Shown piece after piece: positions 8,045 through 16,367 of a stretch of 64,000 nucleotides of DNA; position 1 is the stretch's first letter; every line of letters begins with the position of its first letter. The stretch covers positions 1 through 64,000 of the forward strand of contig NZ_JAPUVQ010000148.1 of the NCBI RefSeq assembly GCF_029255145.1. The letters run 5' to 3'. The translations under genes were made by a program, and so were the position numbers. Source of the stretch: Accumulibacter sp003538495. Lineage in GTDB: Bacteria; Pseudomonadota; Gammaproteobacteria; Burkholderiales; Rhodocyclaceae. Below the pieces are notes generated by a model. It saw only the letters and a program-made list of their open reading frames with translations, ran no database searches and was not told the DNA's origin.

Positions 8045-9655
8045 CTAGCCGCGGTCCACGCTGATCGACGAAACCAGTTCGCGCTCGTCGAGCTCGGCTT
8101 CGATGAGCCGCAGGCTCTCGTCGTTGATCACGTCGCTGGCGCGCAACTCGCGCAGGCGCTGCCGTTCGGCGCCGATCGCGGCCAGCCGCAGGCGCCGGCG
8201 CACGGCGATATGCGTCGCTCGCAGCGTCGCGTGGCCCGGATCGCCCTCGAGCAACTCGATCTTGCCCTGATAGCGGCGGGCCAGTTGTTCGGCGAAAGCG
8301 AGGTCTTCCGGGTCGCTGAGGTCACTGGCGACGTTGGCCACGGCGGCAAGTGCAGCGCGGGCGATTTCGGCGCGGGCCGCGTGCTCTTCGTCCAGGTTCT
8401 CCTGGCCGCTGTCGATTGCCAGCTTGCGGATCAGCCAGGGCAGCGGCACGCCGTTGAAGGCAAGAGTCAGGATGATCGTCGCCGCAGCCAGAAAGACCAC
8501 CAGGTCGCGTTCGGGAAAAGGCGTTCCGCCAGCAATTATCGTCGGCACCGAAAGCGCCGTCGCCAGCGTGATCGAGCCGCGTACCGCCGCCCAGCTGACC
8601 AGCAGCAGTCGCTTGGGATCGGGACCCGAGTCGCTGCCGCTCCAGCCCCAGCCCAGGCGAAACCGAAGGTGCGCGGAAATCCACACCCAGGCAATCCGCA
8701 AGACCATCAACAAGGCCCACAGGACGAGCGCGTACAAGGCCAGATCGAGCGCGGCGTACTGGTCGACGCTGGTCAGCATGCGCCGTAGCTGCAGGCCGAG
8801 CAGGACGAAGACCAGACCGTTGAGGACATAGGAAAGCATCCTCCACACTTCGCGGGCGTGCTGGCGCGCATCGGCGGTCAGTCCTTTGACCTCCTGGCCG
8901 CTGGCCCATAGCCCGGCGGCCACCACCGCCAGGATCCCGGAAACGTGCAATGCCTCGGCCGCGAGGTAGGCACCGTAGGGCATCAGTATCGTCAGCAGGG
9001 TCTGCAATACGGGGTCGTCGGCGCGCAAACGAATCAGGCGCTGGCGCAGCTCTCGACCCAACCACTCGACAGAGATGCCGATAATGATGCCGCCGCCGGC
9101 CAGATGCAGGAAGTCGCCGGCGACCACCGTCGACGAGAACAGCCCGGTCGCCGCCGCCGCGACGGCGAGCTTGAAGGCCACCAGTCCGGAGGCGTCGTTG
9201 AGCAGGCTTTCGGCGTTGACGATGAGCACGATGCGCGCCGGCAGGGGCAGCAGCTGGGTGGTCGCCACTGTGGCCACGGCATCGGTCGGCGAGACGATCG
9301 CTCCGAGCGTGAAAGCGACCGCCAGCGGCATCGCGGGAATCAGCCAGTGCATCGCGTAGCCGACCGCGACGACGGTCAGGACGACCAGTCCGAGCGCCAG
9401 CAGCAGTACCGGCTTCAGCGTGCTGACGAAGTCGCGGCGCGGCAATACCCAGGCGTCGGCAAAGAGGATCGGCGGGATGAACAACAGCAGGAACAGTTCC
9501 GGATCGACCACGATGGCGTCGAGCCCGGGCAGCAAGGAAGCCACGACGCCGACCACCACCAGCAGGATCGGCAAGGGCAGCGGCGTCCAGCGGACCAGTG
9601 CGCCGCCGACGGCGATTGCCAGCAGGAGGAGCAGGGTCAGTTCGATAACAGGCAT
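8045..9655 (-). CDS. Na+/H+ antiporter, CPA1 family
   Basis: A 536-residue cation/proton antiporter of the CPA1 (NhaP/YjcE-like) type. About twelve membrane helices fill residues 1-400; the hallmark segments are the ATDAVA-like SPTDAVATVATTQLL and the NAESLLNDASG motif (Asn-Asp pair of the ion-binding site). A cytosolic C-terminal tail of about 120 residues, rich in Ala, Glu and Arg, probably regulates activity. The protein would exchange Na+ or K+ for protons in pH and salt homeostasis. No Shine-Dalgarno sequence is visible before ATG 9655, and a TAAAAT hexamer lies only 5 bases upstream of it, so a very short or leaderless mRNA is possible. It stands alone on the minus strand. Confidence 0.9.
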   Translation of the reverse strand: MPVIELTLLLLLAIAVGGALVRWTPLPLPILLVVVGVVASLLPGLDAIVVDPELFLLLFIPPILFADAWVLPRRDFVSTLKPVLLLALGLVVLTVVAVGYAMHWLIPAMPLAVAFTLGAIVSPTDAVATVATTQLLPLPARIVLIVNAESLLNDASGLVAFKLAVAAAATGLFSSTVVAGDFLHLAGGGIIIGISVEWLGRELRQRLIRLRADDPVLQTLLTILMPYGAYLAAEALHVSGILAVVAAGLWASGQEVKGLTADARQHAREVWRMLSYVLNGLVFVLLGLQLRRMLTSVDQYAALDLALYALVLWALLMVLRIAWVWISAHLRFRLGWGWSGSDSGPDPKRLLLVSWAAVRGSITLATALSVPTIIAGGTPFPERDLVVFLAAATIILTLAFNGVPLPWLIRKLAIDSGQENLDEEHAARAEIARAALAAVANVASDLSDPEDLAFAEQLARRYQGKIELLEGDPGHATLRATHIAVRRRLRLAAIGAERQRLRELRASDVINDESLRLIEAELDERELVSSISVDRG

Positions 9656-9980
9656 GCCAGATTTTACCGCGAGCCGGTGACGAAAATGTTACGCCACATT
9701 ACATCGTAGTACGCTGAGCAGGCGCGCCGGACCGGCAAGAGCGCAACCACGCCAAGGAATCGAGCTGCGCTGCCAGCGGATCGACGCTATCATTTGACCC
9801 CTGCTGTCGCGTCGCTGGCTGTCGCCTGGCGATCTCCGGTTGCTGACGGAGTCGATCATTCGGGCAGCTGGTTCCGTTTCAGCGTGCTGACGGATGTTGC
9901 TCAAGCACCTTCTCCCACCCCTTGCAGCTGCCCCTGTTCGAGCGACTTCGCCAGGGCGCTGCAGACAGACCACCGGTCCG
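9656..9980. other. Intergenic region between divergent genes
   Basis: Shared upstream region of the minus-strand antiporter and the plus-strand beta-propeller gene. A TATCAT hexamer near 9788 could be the -10 box for the plus-strand gene, without a good -35. Nothing else is recognised. Confidence 0.35.
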
Positions 9981-10889
9981 ATGCCCACGCTCCTTACTTC
10001 GCCGTTTCTCGCCGCCTGGCGCCGGCAGAAAGCCGCCACGCGGCTGTTCGTCGCAGTGGCCGCCCTCGGCACCCTGATGGGCGGGCTGGGGTTCCTGGCT
10101 TGGCAGCGTTTCTATCCGGTGACCGCCGCTGACGGCTGGTCGTATCGGGTCGTGCTCGATGGCGTGCCATACGTCAGCGCTCTGGCAAGAGACCGGCAGG
10201 GCCTTCTCTACGTCAGCCAGGAGCTGAAAAACCAGCGCGGCAGCGTGTTTACGCTGGCAGCCGATGGAGCACGCTCGCTGGTGCTGCCAGGCCTTTCGAA
10301 ACCCGACGGACTGGCGGCTCTGGGTGACGGCATCGTCGTCGCTCAGGAGGAGGGCGATCATCCTGTCCTGTGGCTGCATGGCGGCAAGGCCGAGGCGCTG
10401 TTCCCCGGCAGGAATGTCGAAGGCGTCGCCGTCGATGGCCGCTATCTCTACGCGATCGAGGACCGCGCCGGCGATGGCCGCTTGCTGCGTTTCGACACCT
10501 CGGCCAAGGTACTGACGGTTTTGCGCGACGATCTGAGCGAAGGCGAGGGGGTCGCGCTCTGCCCGGATGGGCAGCTGTTCTATACCGAAAAAGGCAAGGG
10601 ATGGGTGAAGCGCTGGCGGTCGGAGGGTGGCGACGAGCTGGTGCTTGGCGGTCTCAACGCGCCGGGCTTCCTGATGTGCGATGACGAGGGGCTGTGGGTG
10701 ACCGAAGACGCCACTCATCGCGCACGGCTCCTGTTGCTCGACCACCATGGCGGATCCTTGCAGGTCATCCTGCGCCATCTGCGCTCGGCGCAAACGGTTC
10801 TCTCGCTGGCACCGGGGCGTCTGTTGATCGCCGAGCAGGGGCGCGGGCGGGTTCTGGAAGTGGAACGTTCGCCGAGGCGCCGGGAGTGA
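9981..10889 (+). CDS. Membrane-anchored beta-propeller (SMP-30/NHL-like) protein
   Basis: A 302-residue protein with one N-terminal membrane anchor (about residues 20-45, VAVAALGTLMGGLGFLAW) and an extracytoplasmic domain built of repeats such as RDRQGLLYVSQE, LSKPDGLAALGDGIVVAQ, GRNVEGVAVDGRYLYAIED and LSEGEGVALCPDGQLFYTE, the pattern of six-bladed propellers of the SMP-30/strictosidine synthase-like group. These include lactonases and hydrolases, but catalytic residues cannot be assigned from the sequence alone. ATG 9981 is preferred to the upstream in-frame start at 9894, because it leaves a normal signal anchor. It appears monocistronic. Confidence 0.7.
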   Translation: MPTLLTSPFLAAWRRQKAATRLFVAVAALGTLMGGLGFLAWQRFYPVTAADGWSYRVVLDGVPYVSALARDRQGLLYVSQELKNQRGSVFTLAADGARSLVLPGLSKPDGLAALGDGIVVAQEEGDHPVLWLHGGKAEALFPGRNVEGVAVDGRYLYAIEDRAGDGRLLRFDTSAKVLTVLRDDLSEGEGVALCPDGQLFYTEKGKGWVKRWRSEGGDELVLGGLNAPGFLMCDDEGLWVTEDATHRARLLLLDHHGGSLQVILRHLRSAQTVLSLAPGRLLIAEQGRGRVLEVERSPRRRE

Positions 10890-10973
10890 ATTTGCCAGGC
10901 CCGCGGCAGCCTGGCGCGGGCCGTCGAGAAAAGCCGCGTCGGCTGGCGTGCGCTGCGCCGGCGGCGGTACGGT

Positions 10974-11900
10974 CTAGTCGCTCGCTGCTGGCCGCAGCAC
11001 GCCCGCCGGCTGGCAGTACGAAAGTGCTTCCTGGAGCAGCCATTCCCGAAACGCGGCAACCTCGTTCTGGTGTTCGTCGGCGAGGCGGCAGACGACGAAG
11101 TACGAGAACGGCGATTCGACCGCGGTCGCAAAAGGGCGCACCAGGCGGCCGCTCGCCACGTCGTCCGCGGCCAGCGTATGGCGCGCCAGCGCCACGCCCT
11201 GGCCGGACGCGGCGGCCAGCAGCATCAGGCTGGAGTCGTCGAATACCGTGCCGCGCTGCGGTTCCTCGATGACCACTCCGGCGGCCTTGAACCACGGTTG
11301 CCAGAGTTCGGCGCTGGATCGCAACAGCGGCAGCGAGATCAATTGTGCCGGCGAAGCCAGTTGATGCCGGGCGATGAACTCGGACGAGCAAACCGGGTAA
11401 TACCAGTCCTTCATCAGCAGCCGGCTGCTCAGGCCCGGGTATCGACCGGGGCCGAAGCGAACGCCGACGTCGGCTTCACCGCCCTTGAGGTCGGCCAGCC
11501 GGGTGCTGGATTGCACCTCGACGTCGAGGTTGGGCTGATCGGTGATGAAGCGGCCCAGCCGCGGCAGCAGCCAGCGGGCGGCGAACGAGGGCATGCAGCT
11601 GACGCGCAGCCGGCAGTAGTCGCGGGCAGCCAGCAGACTTTCGGTGGCCTTGGCGATCTCGTCGAGGGCGCGCGCAAGCTGTTCCGCGTAAGTGGCGCCC
11701 TGCACGGTCAACTTCAGGCCACGGCCACTGCGCTCGAATAGCGCCAGTCCCAGGTAGTCCTGCAGCTGTCGCAACTGGTGGCTGATCGCGCCGTGCGTCA
11801 GATGCAGTTGCTCGGCGGCGGCGGTAACGCTCCCGCTTCGGGCCACCGCAACAAAGGCGCGCAGGCTGCCGAGTGGCGGCGTGGTTCGATTACCTGTCAA
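10974..11900 (-). CDS. LysR-family transcriptional regulator (GcvA-like)
   Basis: A 308-residue LysR-type regulator. The winged helix-turn-helix is at about residues 10-70 (LRAFVAVARSGSVTAAAEQL, then a recognition helix HGAISHQLRQLQ), followed by the periplasmic-binding-protein-like effector domain with the GcvA-type segments RWLLPRLGRF and DVGVRFGPGRYPGL. It is divergent from a DUF2917 gene with a 115-bp gap, the typical arrangement in which LysR proteins control the divergent gene and themselves. The effector is unknown; GcvA itself senses glycine and purine status, but this protein has no gcv genes near it. Confidence 0.92.
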   Translation of the reverse strand: MTGNRTTPPLGSLRAFVAVARSGSVTAAAEQLHLTHGAISHQLRQLQDYLGLALFERSGRGLKLTVQGATYAEQLARALDEIAKATESLLAARDYCRLRVSCMPSFAARWLLPRLGRFITDQPNLDVEVQSSTRLADLKGGEADVGVRFGPGRYPGLSSRLLMKDWYYPVCSSEFIARHQLASPAQLISLPLLRSSAELWQPWFKAAGVVIEEPQRGTVFDDSSLMLLAAASGQGVALARHTLAADDVASGRLVRPFATAVESPFSYFVVCRLADEHQNEVAAFREWLLQEALSYCQPAGVLRPAASD

Positions 11901-11970
11901 TTTTCTTCACATGTCACGGGCAAACAATTCGATTGTCCGGAATTCGTCCGGGGTCGAGAATAGCCCACAT

Positions 11971-11988
11971 CTGTTCCCGGCGGAACAG
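11971..11988 (+). promoter_or_regulatory. Inverted repeat upstream of DUF2917 gene
   Basis: Perfect 7-bp arms CTGTTCC and GGAACAG with a 4-base spacer, 27 bp before the DUF2917 start and in the gap shared with the LysR gene. It could be a regulator-binding site or an RNA hairpin in the leader. It does not contain the T-N11-A core usual for LysR sites, so which protein binds is open. Confidence 0.4.
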
Positions 11989-12015
11989 TCATCAAAGCAC
12001 GGAAAGGAGAACGTC

Positions 12016-12342
12016 ATGGCCATCCTGTTACCCTGCATCGAGTTTGAAACAAGTGCCTCGGAGGCCGTTTCGCTGCAGCGGATCGCCGGCTGGACGCTGA
12101 CCGCGGTCGGCGCGCGCCTCTGGCTCACCGAAGAGAGCGGCGGGCGCGACATCTGGCTGCGTCCCGGCGATCGCCATGTCGTTGTCGGCGCCGGCAAGGT
12201 CGTCGTCGAATCGTGGCCGGCGGCCAACGCCGCCGCCGATCTGCCGGCACGGGTACGGCTGGCGCCGCCGACGGCACGCTGCCGTCGCCGCTGGAAGTTG
12301 CCTAGACTATGGCCACGCCAGTCGCTGATCGGCTGCAACTGA
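12016..12342 (+). CDS. DUF2917 domain protein (first copy)
   Basis: A 108-residue protein with the DUF2917 core at about residues 18-60 (LTAVGARLWLTEESGG, then DIWLRPGDRHVV), a small beta-rich fold related to cupin-like sheets and of unknown function. The basic C-terminal tail is Arg/Trp/Pro-rich and probably disordered. ATG 12016 is chosen because AAAGGAGA lies just upstream; the longer frame from 11881 would run through the regulatory gap. It is divergent from the LysR gene. A second DUF2917 gene at 14673 is divergent from a MocR gene, so this family is twice paired with a regulator here. Confidence 0.8.
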   Translation: MAILLPCIEFETSASEAVSLQRIAGWTLTAVGARLWLTEESGGRDIWLRPGDRHVVVGAGKVVVESWPAANAAADLPARVRLAPPTARCRRRWKLPRLWPRQSLIGCN

Positions 12343-12397
12343 AAATCACGGGCGTCATGCCCGGCCCGACGCAAACCTTCAACGACCGGAGAAAACG

Positions 12398-13057
12398 ATG
12401 AGCGAAGCGACCAGCAACACACCACACCAGCTTCTCGGCCTGTACGATTCACCCTTTGTCCGGCGCGTGGCGATCACCATGACGCTGTACGGAGTCCCTT
12501 TCGAGCATCTGTCGCTGTCGGTGTTCCGGCAAATGGATGCGATGCGCCCGATCAATCCCTTGTTCAAGGTGCCGATGCTGACGCTGCCCGATGGCGAGAA
12601 GCTCTACGAGAGCGCGTATCTGCTCGACTACCTCGACGAACTCGCCGCCGACCGCGGTCTGGCGCCGCTGACCCCGCGCTCCGGGCCGCAGCGGCGGCAG
12701 GTGCTGCAGGCGACGGCGCTGGCGATCGTCGCCACCGAGAAATCGGTGGCCATCGAATACGAACGCAAGCGTCCGCCCGAACTGCAGTGGCCGGAGTGGA
12801 GCAGCCGTCTGCGCGGCCAGCTGCGGCAGGCTTTTTCGATGCTCGAACAGCGGCTGGCAGGAATCGCCCGCAGCGGCGGCAGTTTCCTGGTCGGCGACCG
12901 GCTGACGCAAGCCGACATCAGCACCGCTGTCGGGATCGGTTTCGTGCGCTACGTTCAGCCGGACGAGTGGCCGGCCGGCGAATACCCGGCGCTGGAAGCG
13001 CTGGCGGCCAGACTCGAAGCCAGCGCGGCTTTTCAGGCGGTGCCGATCGACCAGTGA
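12398..13057 (+). CDS. Glutathione S-transferase family protein
   Basis: A 219-residue cytosolic protein with the thioredoxin-like N-terminal GST domain (YDSPFVRRVAITMTLYGVPF, the cis-Pro segment FKVPMLTLPDG, and the glutathione gamma-Glu binding segment ESAYLLDYLDE) and a helical C-terminal domain with the N-capping-like GDRLTQADIS motif near residue 165. GSTs conjugate or reduce with glutathione; the substrate cannot be told. The catalytic Ser/Tyr/Cys position near residue 18 appears to be Ser. It has a GGAGAA ribosome site and follows the DUF2917 gene by 55 bp, so it may be part of the same LysR-controlled transcript. Confidence 0.88.
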   Translation: MSEATSNTPHQLLGLYDSPFVRRVAITMTLYGVPFEHLSLSVFRQMDAMRPINPLFKVPMLTLPDGEKLYESAYLLDYLDELAADRGLAPLTPRSGPQRRQVLQATALAIVATEKSVAIEYERKRPPELQWPEWSSRLRGQLRQAFSMLEQRLAGIARSGGSFLVGDRLTQADISTAVGIGFVRYVQPDEWPAGEYPALEALAARLEASAAFQAVPIDQ

Positions 13058-13090
13058 CGGCCACCGGTGGACCGCACCGCGCACCGCGGC

Positions 13091-14509
13091 TCAGGACGCC
13101 ATCAGCGCGCCGAGGCGGCGCACGGCGTCTTCGATCTCCGGCGTATGCGGGTTGCCGCAGTTGAGCCGCAGGCAGTTTCGATACATGCCGCTGGCCGAAA
13201 ACAGCTCGCCCGGCACGTAGGCGACGCCGGCGGCGATCGCCCGGTCGTAGAGCGCGGTGGTATCGACCTTCTCCGGCAGTTCGACCCACAGGACAAAGCC
13301 TCCCTGCGGCTGGGTGATCCGCGTCGCCGGCGGGAAGTGTCGCGCCACCGCTGCCCGCATGGCCTCGACCTGGTGCGCGTAGGCCCGCCGCAGGCCGCGC
13401 ATGTGCCGGTCGTAGGACCCCGATTCGAGGTATTCGGCGAGCACCTGCTGGGTGACCGGATTGGTGCCGCCGCTGGTCACCGTCTTCTGCAGGGCGACCT
13501 GCCGGCGGTAGCGTCCGGCGGCCACGAAACCGATGCGCAGAGCCGGTGACAGGCACTTCGAAAAGGACGAACAGAGCATCACGTTGCCAGCCTTGTCGAA
13601 AGCCTTGATGGTTCGCGGCGGGGTGTCGCCGAAGTAGAGGTCGCCGTAGATGTCGTCCTCGATTACCGCCACGCCGCGTTCGGCGGTCAGCCTGGCGAGT
13701 CGCTGCTTGTGCTCGTCGGGCATGATGCTGCCGAGCGGGTTGCTGGCGTTGGGTACCAGCAGACACGCCGCCACCTGGCCTTCGCGGGTGGCCAGATCGA
13801 GCGCCTCGATCGACACGCCGGTGCGCGGATCGGTCGGGATTTCGAGCGCTTTCAGACCCAGGATCTCGAGCAACTGGAGCATCAGGTAGTACGCCGGCGA
13901 CTCGACCGCCACCGTGTCGCCCGGACTGGTGACCGCGCGCAGACAGACCGCGAGAGCTTCGGTGCACGAGTTGGTGATCACGAACTCGCGCGCCGCCAGA
14001 GGACCGGCCCAGCCGACCGAGCGCAGGACCAGTTGGCGGACCAGCGCCGCTTCGTCGATGTTGATGTGGCTGCCGCCTTCGAGCAGCTGCGGGTGACGCC
14101 GCACCACGCCGCCATAGAGCCGTTGCAGCGCGGCCAGCGGCAACAGCGTCGACGAGGGCAGGGCGGCGCCGAGCGGCGCGACGCCCGGCTTGATGCCGGT
14201 CTGCAGGACCCGCATCAGGCGTTGGCTGACATCGACCGGTACCGCTTCCTCCGGTGTCGAGCGGACGTTTGGTTGCGCCAGTCGCGCTGGCGCATGGCGG
14301 ACGAAATACCCGGATTGCGGCCGTGCTTCGACCAGACCCCGGTCCTCGAGCTGGCGAAGCGCCTGCAGCACGGTGGACACCGACAGCCGCCGCTCGCGCG
14401 AAAGGCGGCGCACCGATGGCAGTCGCTCGCCCGGTCGCAGATTGCCGGTAACGATGATGCCGCTCAAGTCCTCGGCCAGCCTCTCGTAACGCAAGAGTTC
14501 GTTTTCCAT
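13091..14509 (-). CDS. MocR-type regulator (GntR HTH fused to aminotransferase fold)
   Basis: A 472-residue MocR/GabR-family regulator. The N-terminal GntR winged helix covers about residues 1-75 (YERLAEDLSGIIVTGNLRPG, LPSVRRLSRERRLSVSTVLQ) and is joined by a linker to a fold-type I aminotransferase-like domain. The latter has the Asp-containing IEDDIYGDLYFG segment and the PLP-lysine motif SSFSKCLSPALRIGF. Such proteins bind PLP and regulate amino-acid or vitamin B6 genes. ATG 14509 is preferred to 14611 because the longer frame runs across the operator-like region. It is divergent from the second DUF2917 gene, its likely target. Confidence 0.92.
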   Translation of the reverse strand: MENELLRYERLAEDLSGIIVTGNLRPGERLPSVRRLSRERRLSVSTVLQALRQLEDRGLVEARPQSGYFVRHAPARLAQPNVRSTPEEAVPVDVSQRLMRVLQTGIKPGVAPLGAALPSSTLLPLAALQRLYGGVVRRHPQLLEGGSHINIDEAALVRQLVLRSVGWAGPLAAREFVITNSCTEALAVCLRAVTSPGDTVAVESPAYYLMLQLLEILGLKALEIPTDPRTGVSIEALDLATREGQVAACLLVPNASNPLGSIMPDEHKQRLARLTAERGVAVIEDDIYGDLYFGDTPPRTIKAFDKAGNVMLCSSFSKCLSPALRIGFVAAGRYRRQVALQKTVTSGGTNPVTQQVLAEYLESGSYDRHMRGLRRAYAHQVEAMRAAVARHFPPATRITQPQGGFVLWVELPEKVDTTALYDRAIAAGVAYVPGELFSASGMYRNCLRLNCGNPHTPEIEDAVRRLGALMAS

Positions 14510-14520
14510 TGACGTCCACC

Positions 14521-14606
14521 AATACAGTTGCCGCTGATTAAGACAAGCACAGTTGTTCGTGTTTAAAACTGTGCTGGTCACAATTCTGTCAGTTTGTGGC
14601 TGTATT
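14521..14606. promoter_or_regulatory. Nested inverted repeats, candidate MocR operator
   Basis: Between the divergent MocR and DUF2917 genes, AGCACAGTT (14546-14554) pairs with AACTGTGCT (14567-14575), a perfect 9-bp inverted repeat with centres about 21 bp apart. Around it, AATACAG at 14521 is mirrored by CTGTATT at 14600. The ACAGT core thus recurs several times in both orientations. MocR-family proteins bind such repeated boxes in divergent gaps, so autoregulation and control of the DUF2917 gene are likely. Confidence 0.55.
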
Positions 14607-14672
14607 ATCAAGCCCGGCCGTCCTACACTGCTCTACATCGAAACAAGGAAGACAACGAAAGGAGAGACGGCC

Positions 14673-15044
14673 ATGGACTTCGACCTGTTCAACAGCGAGT
14701 TCTGCCTCGCCCACAATGCGCCGGTGCGCCTGACGTCGGCCAGCGGCGTGCGCATCATCTGTACGGCCGGGCTGGTCTGGTTGACCGTCGAAGGTGAAGC
14801 CGGCGACATCTTTCTGGCGCCGGGTGACAGCCACCATGTTCGCGGCCGCGGGCTGGCCTTGCTGGAAGCCATCGGGAGTGGGCGAGTCCGCTTCCAGAAA
14901 GCCGCCAGTCCCTCGCGCAGCCTGCTTTTGCCTCGCCTGCTGGAGCCATTGCAACGGCTGTGGCAGCGGGGCCGCGACTTGCCGCTGCTCGACCGGCGTC
15001 CGGCACGCTCGCTGCCCGCGTGCTTGCCGCAGGTCGTTGCGTAG
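14673..15044 (+). CDS. DUF2917 domain protein (second copy)
   Basis: A 123-residue DUF2917 protein. The core at about residues 17-60 reads VRLTSASGVRIICTAGLVWL, then GDIFLAPGDSHHVRGRGLAL, closely matching the first copy in layout. The C-terminal 50 residues are Leu/Arg-rich and low in complexity. The start has GGAGAGA upstream. It is divergent from the MocR gene across the repeat-rich gap, which suggests regulation by that protein. Function is unknown. Confidence 0.8.
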   Translation: MDFDLFNSEFCLAHNAPVRLTSASGVRIICTAGLVWLTVEGEAGDIFLAPGDSHHVRGRGLALLEAIGSGRVRFQKAASPSRSLLLPRLLEPLQRLWQRGRDLPLLDRRPARSLPACLPQVVA

Positions 15045-15129
15045 GTCGCGCGAGCCAGCGCCGCGTGCGACGCGTTGTGTCCACCGCCGCGCGCTGCCAC
15101 GTGCAGACGGTGCCGCGACGGACCGAGTC

Positions 15130-15175
15130 ATGAACGCAGCAAGATCTGGAAGCGCCGCCGATCTGCGTTCATAAT
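15130..15175 (+). promoter_or_regulatory. Inverted repeat overlapping a -10 box before the AbiEi gene
   Basis: ATGAACGCAG (15130-15139) and CTGCGTTCAT (15163-15172) form a perfect 10-bp inverted repeat. Inner GATCT copies add partial symmetry. The right arm runs into CATAAT (15170-15175), a good -10 hexamer 34 bp before the start of the AbiEi-type gene. AbiEi antitoxins are known to repress their own operons through inverted repeats, so this is a natural candidate operator. Confidence 0.5.
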
Positions 15176-15209
15176 TGGCGCTTGTTCACCACGGTGATGG
15201 GCTGCGGCG

Positions 15210-16247
15210 ATGGGCGAGGAAGAGCAAAGCACCCTCCTGGAGAGGGTCGCGCAGGCGCTGCGAGGACACGGGTTGCTGGTCAACGTGCAGGATGAAGCCG
15301 AGGGGGCTGCCCCGTCGCTGCGTGTCAGCAGGGACGGGGCTGACTTCGACTATGCCGCGGTGGTCAAGCGCCGGCTGTCGTCGGGGTCGATCGGCGCCGT
15401 GCTCAGTCAGCTGCGTGACCCGGTCGACGTTGGCCAGCTGCCGCCGCTACTGGTCTGCGACCACGTGACGCCGCCGTTGGCCGACCAACTGCGCGAACAC
15501 CAGCAGCAGTTCGCCGACGCGGCGGGCAATGCCTACCTCGACGGCCGCGGCCTTCTCGTCTACGTGAGCGGCCGCAAGCTGCATCCCAAGCAAGTCGCAC
15601 TGCGCGCCAGCAGCGGTTTCACCGCGACCAGGCTCAAGGTCCTGTTTGCCCTGATTTGCGATCCCGATCTGGCTGGCGCGCCGTACCGGGCGATCGCCGC
15701 CGCTGCCGACGTCGCCCTGGGCGCCATGCCGGCGGTCGTCGGCGACCTGCGGCAACGCGGTTCGCTGGTCGTTGTCGACCGGCGCCGCTCGCTCGCTGCC
15801 AGCAAGCGACTGCTCGACGAGTGGGCGCAGGCCTATGCGATCGGCCTGCGCGGGAAGACGTTGATCGCCCGCTATCAGGCGCAGCACTTCGACTCCTGGC
15901 ACGACTGGCAGCTCAACCCGGCGCACGCCCGCTGGGGCGGCGAAGCGGCGGCGGTGCTGCTCACTGGCGAACCGAGTCCGAGTACCTTGACCATCTACGG
16001 TGACAAGTTGCCGGCGCGGCTGATTGCCGAGGAGCACCTCGAAACGGCAAGTCCCGCGGCCTACGAGCATCTGGTCGAACTGCGCAAGCCTTTCTGGGGG
16101 GAGTCGCTGCAGACAGGCGCACGGACAGATACCGTGCCGGCGGCGCTGGTTTATGCCGACCTGCTGGCCACCGGCAGCGCACGCTGCATTGACGCGGCGG
16201 AAATGGTCTATGACGCCCACCTTGCCCGTCGCTTTCCGCCCAACTGA
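15210..16247 (+). CDS. AbiEi-family (AbiEi_2) antitoxin-like regulator, no toxin partner
   Basis: A 345-residue protein resembling the AbiEi antitoxins of type IV toxin-antitoxin systems (AbiEi_2 group). A DNA-binding helical region is likely in the middle (FTATRLKVLFALICDP, YRAIAAAADVALGAMPAVVGD, a winged-helix pattern), followed by the family segment ARWGGEAAAVLLTGEPSPST. Known AbiEi proteins repress their own promoter and counteract the nucleotidyltransferase toxin AbiEii. No AbiEii-like gene lies on either side: the downstream neighbour is yaeQ on the other strand. It may therefore be an orphan antitoxin or a regulator with another use. Confidence 0.72.
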   Translation: MGEEEQSTLLERVAQALRGHGLLVNVQDEAEGAAPSLRVSRDGADFDYAAVVKRRLSSGSIGAVLSQLRDPVDVGQLPPLLVCDHVTPPLADQLREHQQQFADAAGNAYLDGRGLLVYVSGRKLHPKQVALRASSGFTATRLKVLFALICDPDLAGAPYRAIAAAADVALGAMPAVVGDLRQRGSLVVVDRRRSLAASKRLLDEWAQAYAIGLRGKTLIARYQAQHFDSWHDWQLNPAHARWGGEAAAVLLTGEPSPSTLTIYGDKLPARLIAEEHLETASPAAYEHLVELRKPFWGESLQTGARTDTVPAALVYADLLATGSARCIDAAEMVYDAHLARRFPPN

Positions 16248-16367
16248 GGACGTCCGCAGGCACTGATTGGCGCGGCGGGCGTTTGGCCTGTGATCGGGTG
16301 CCTGCCTGCTGCAGTGGTTCCGGGGATCACGCGGTGGCTTGCGATCGCGCCACCGACGCGACGACGA

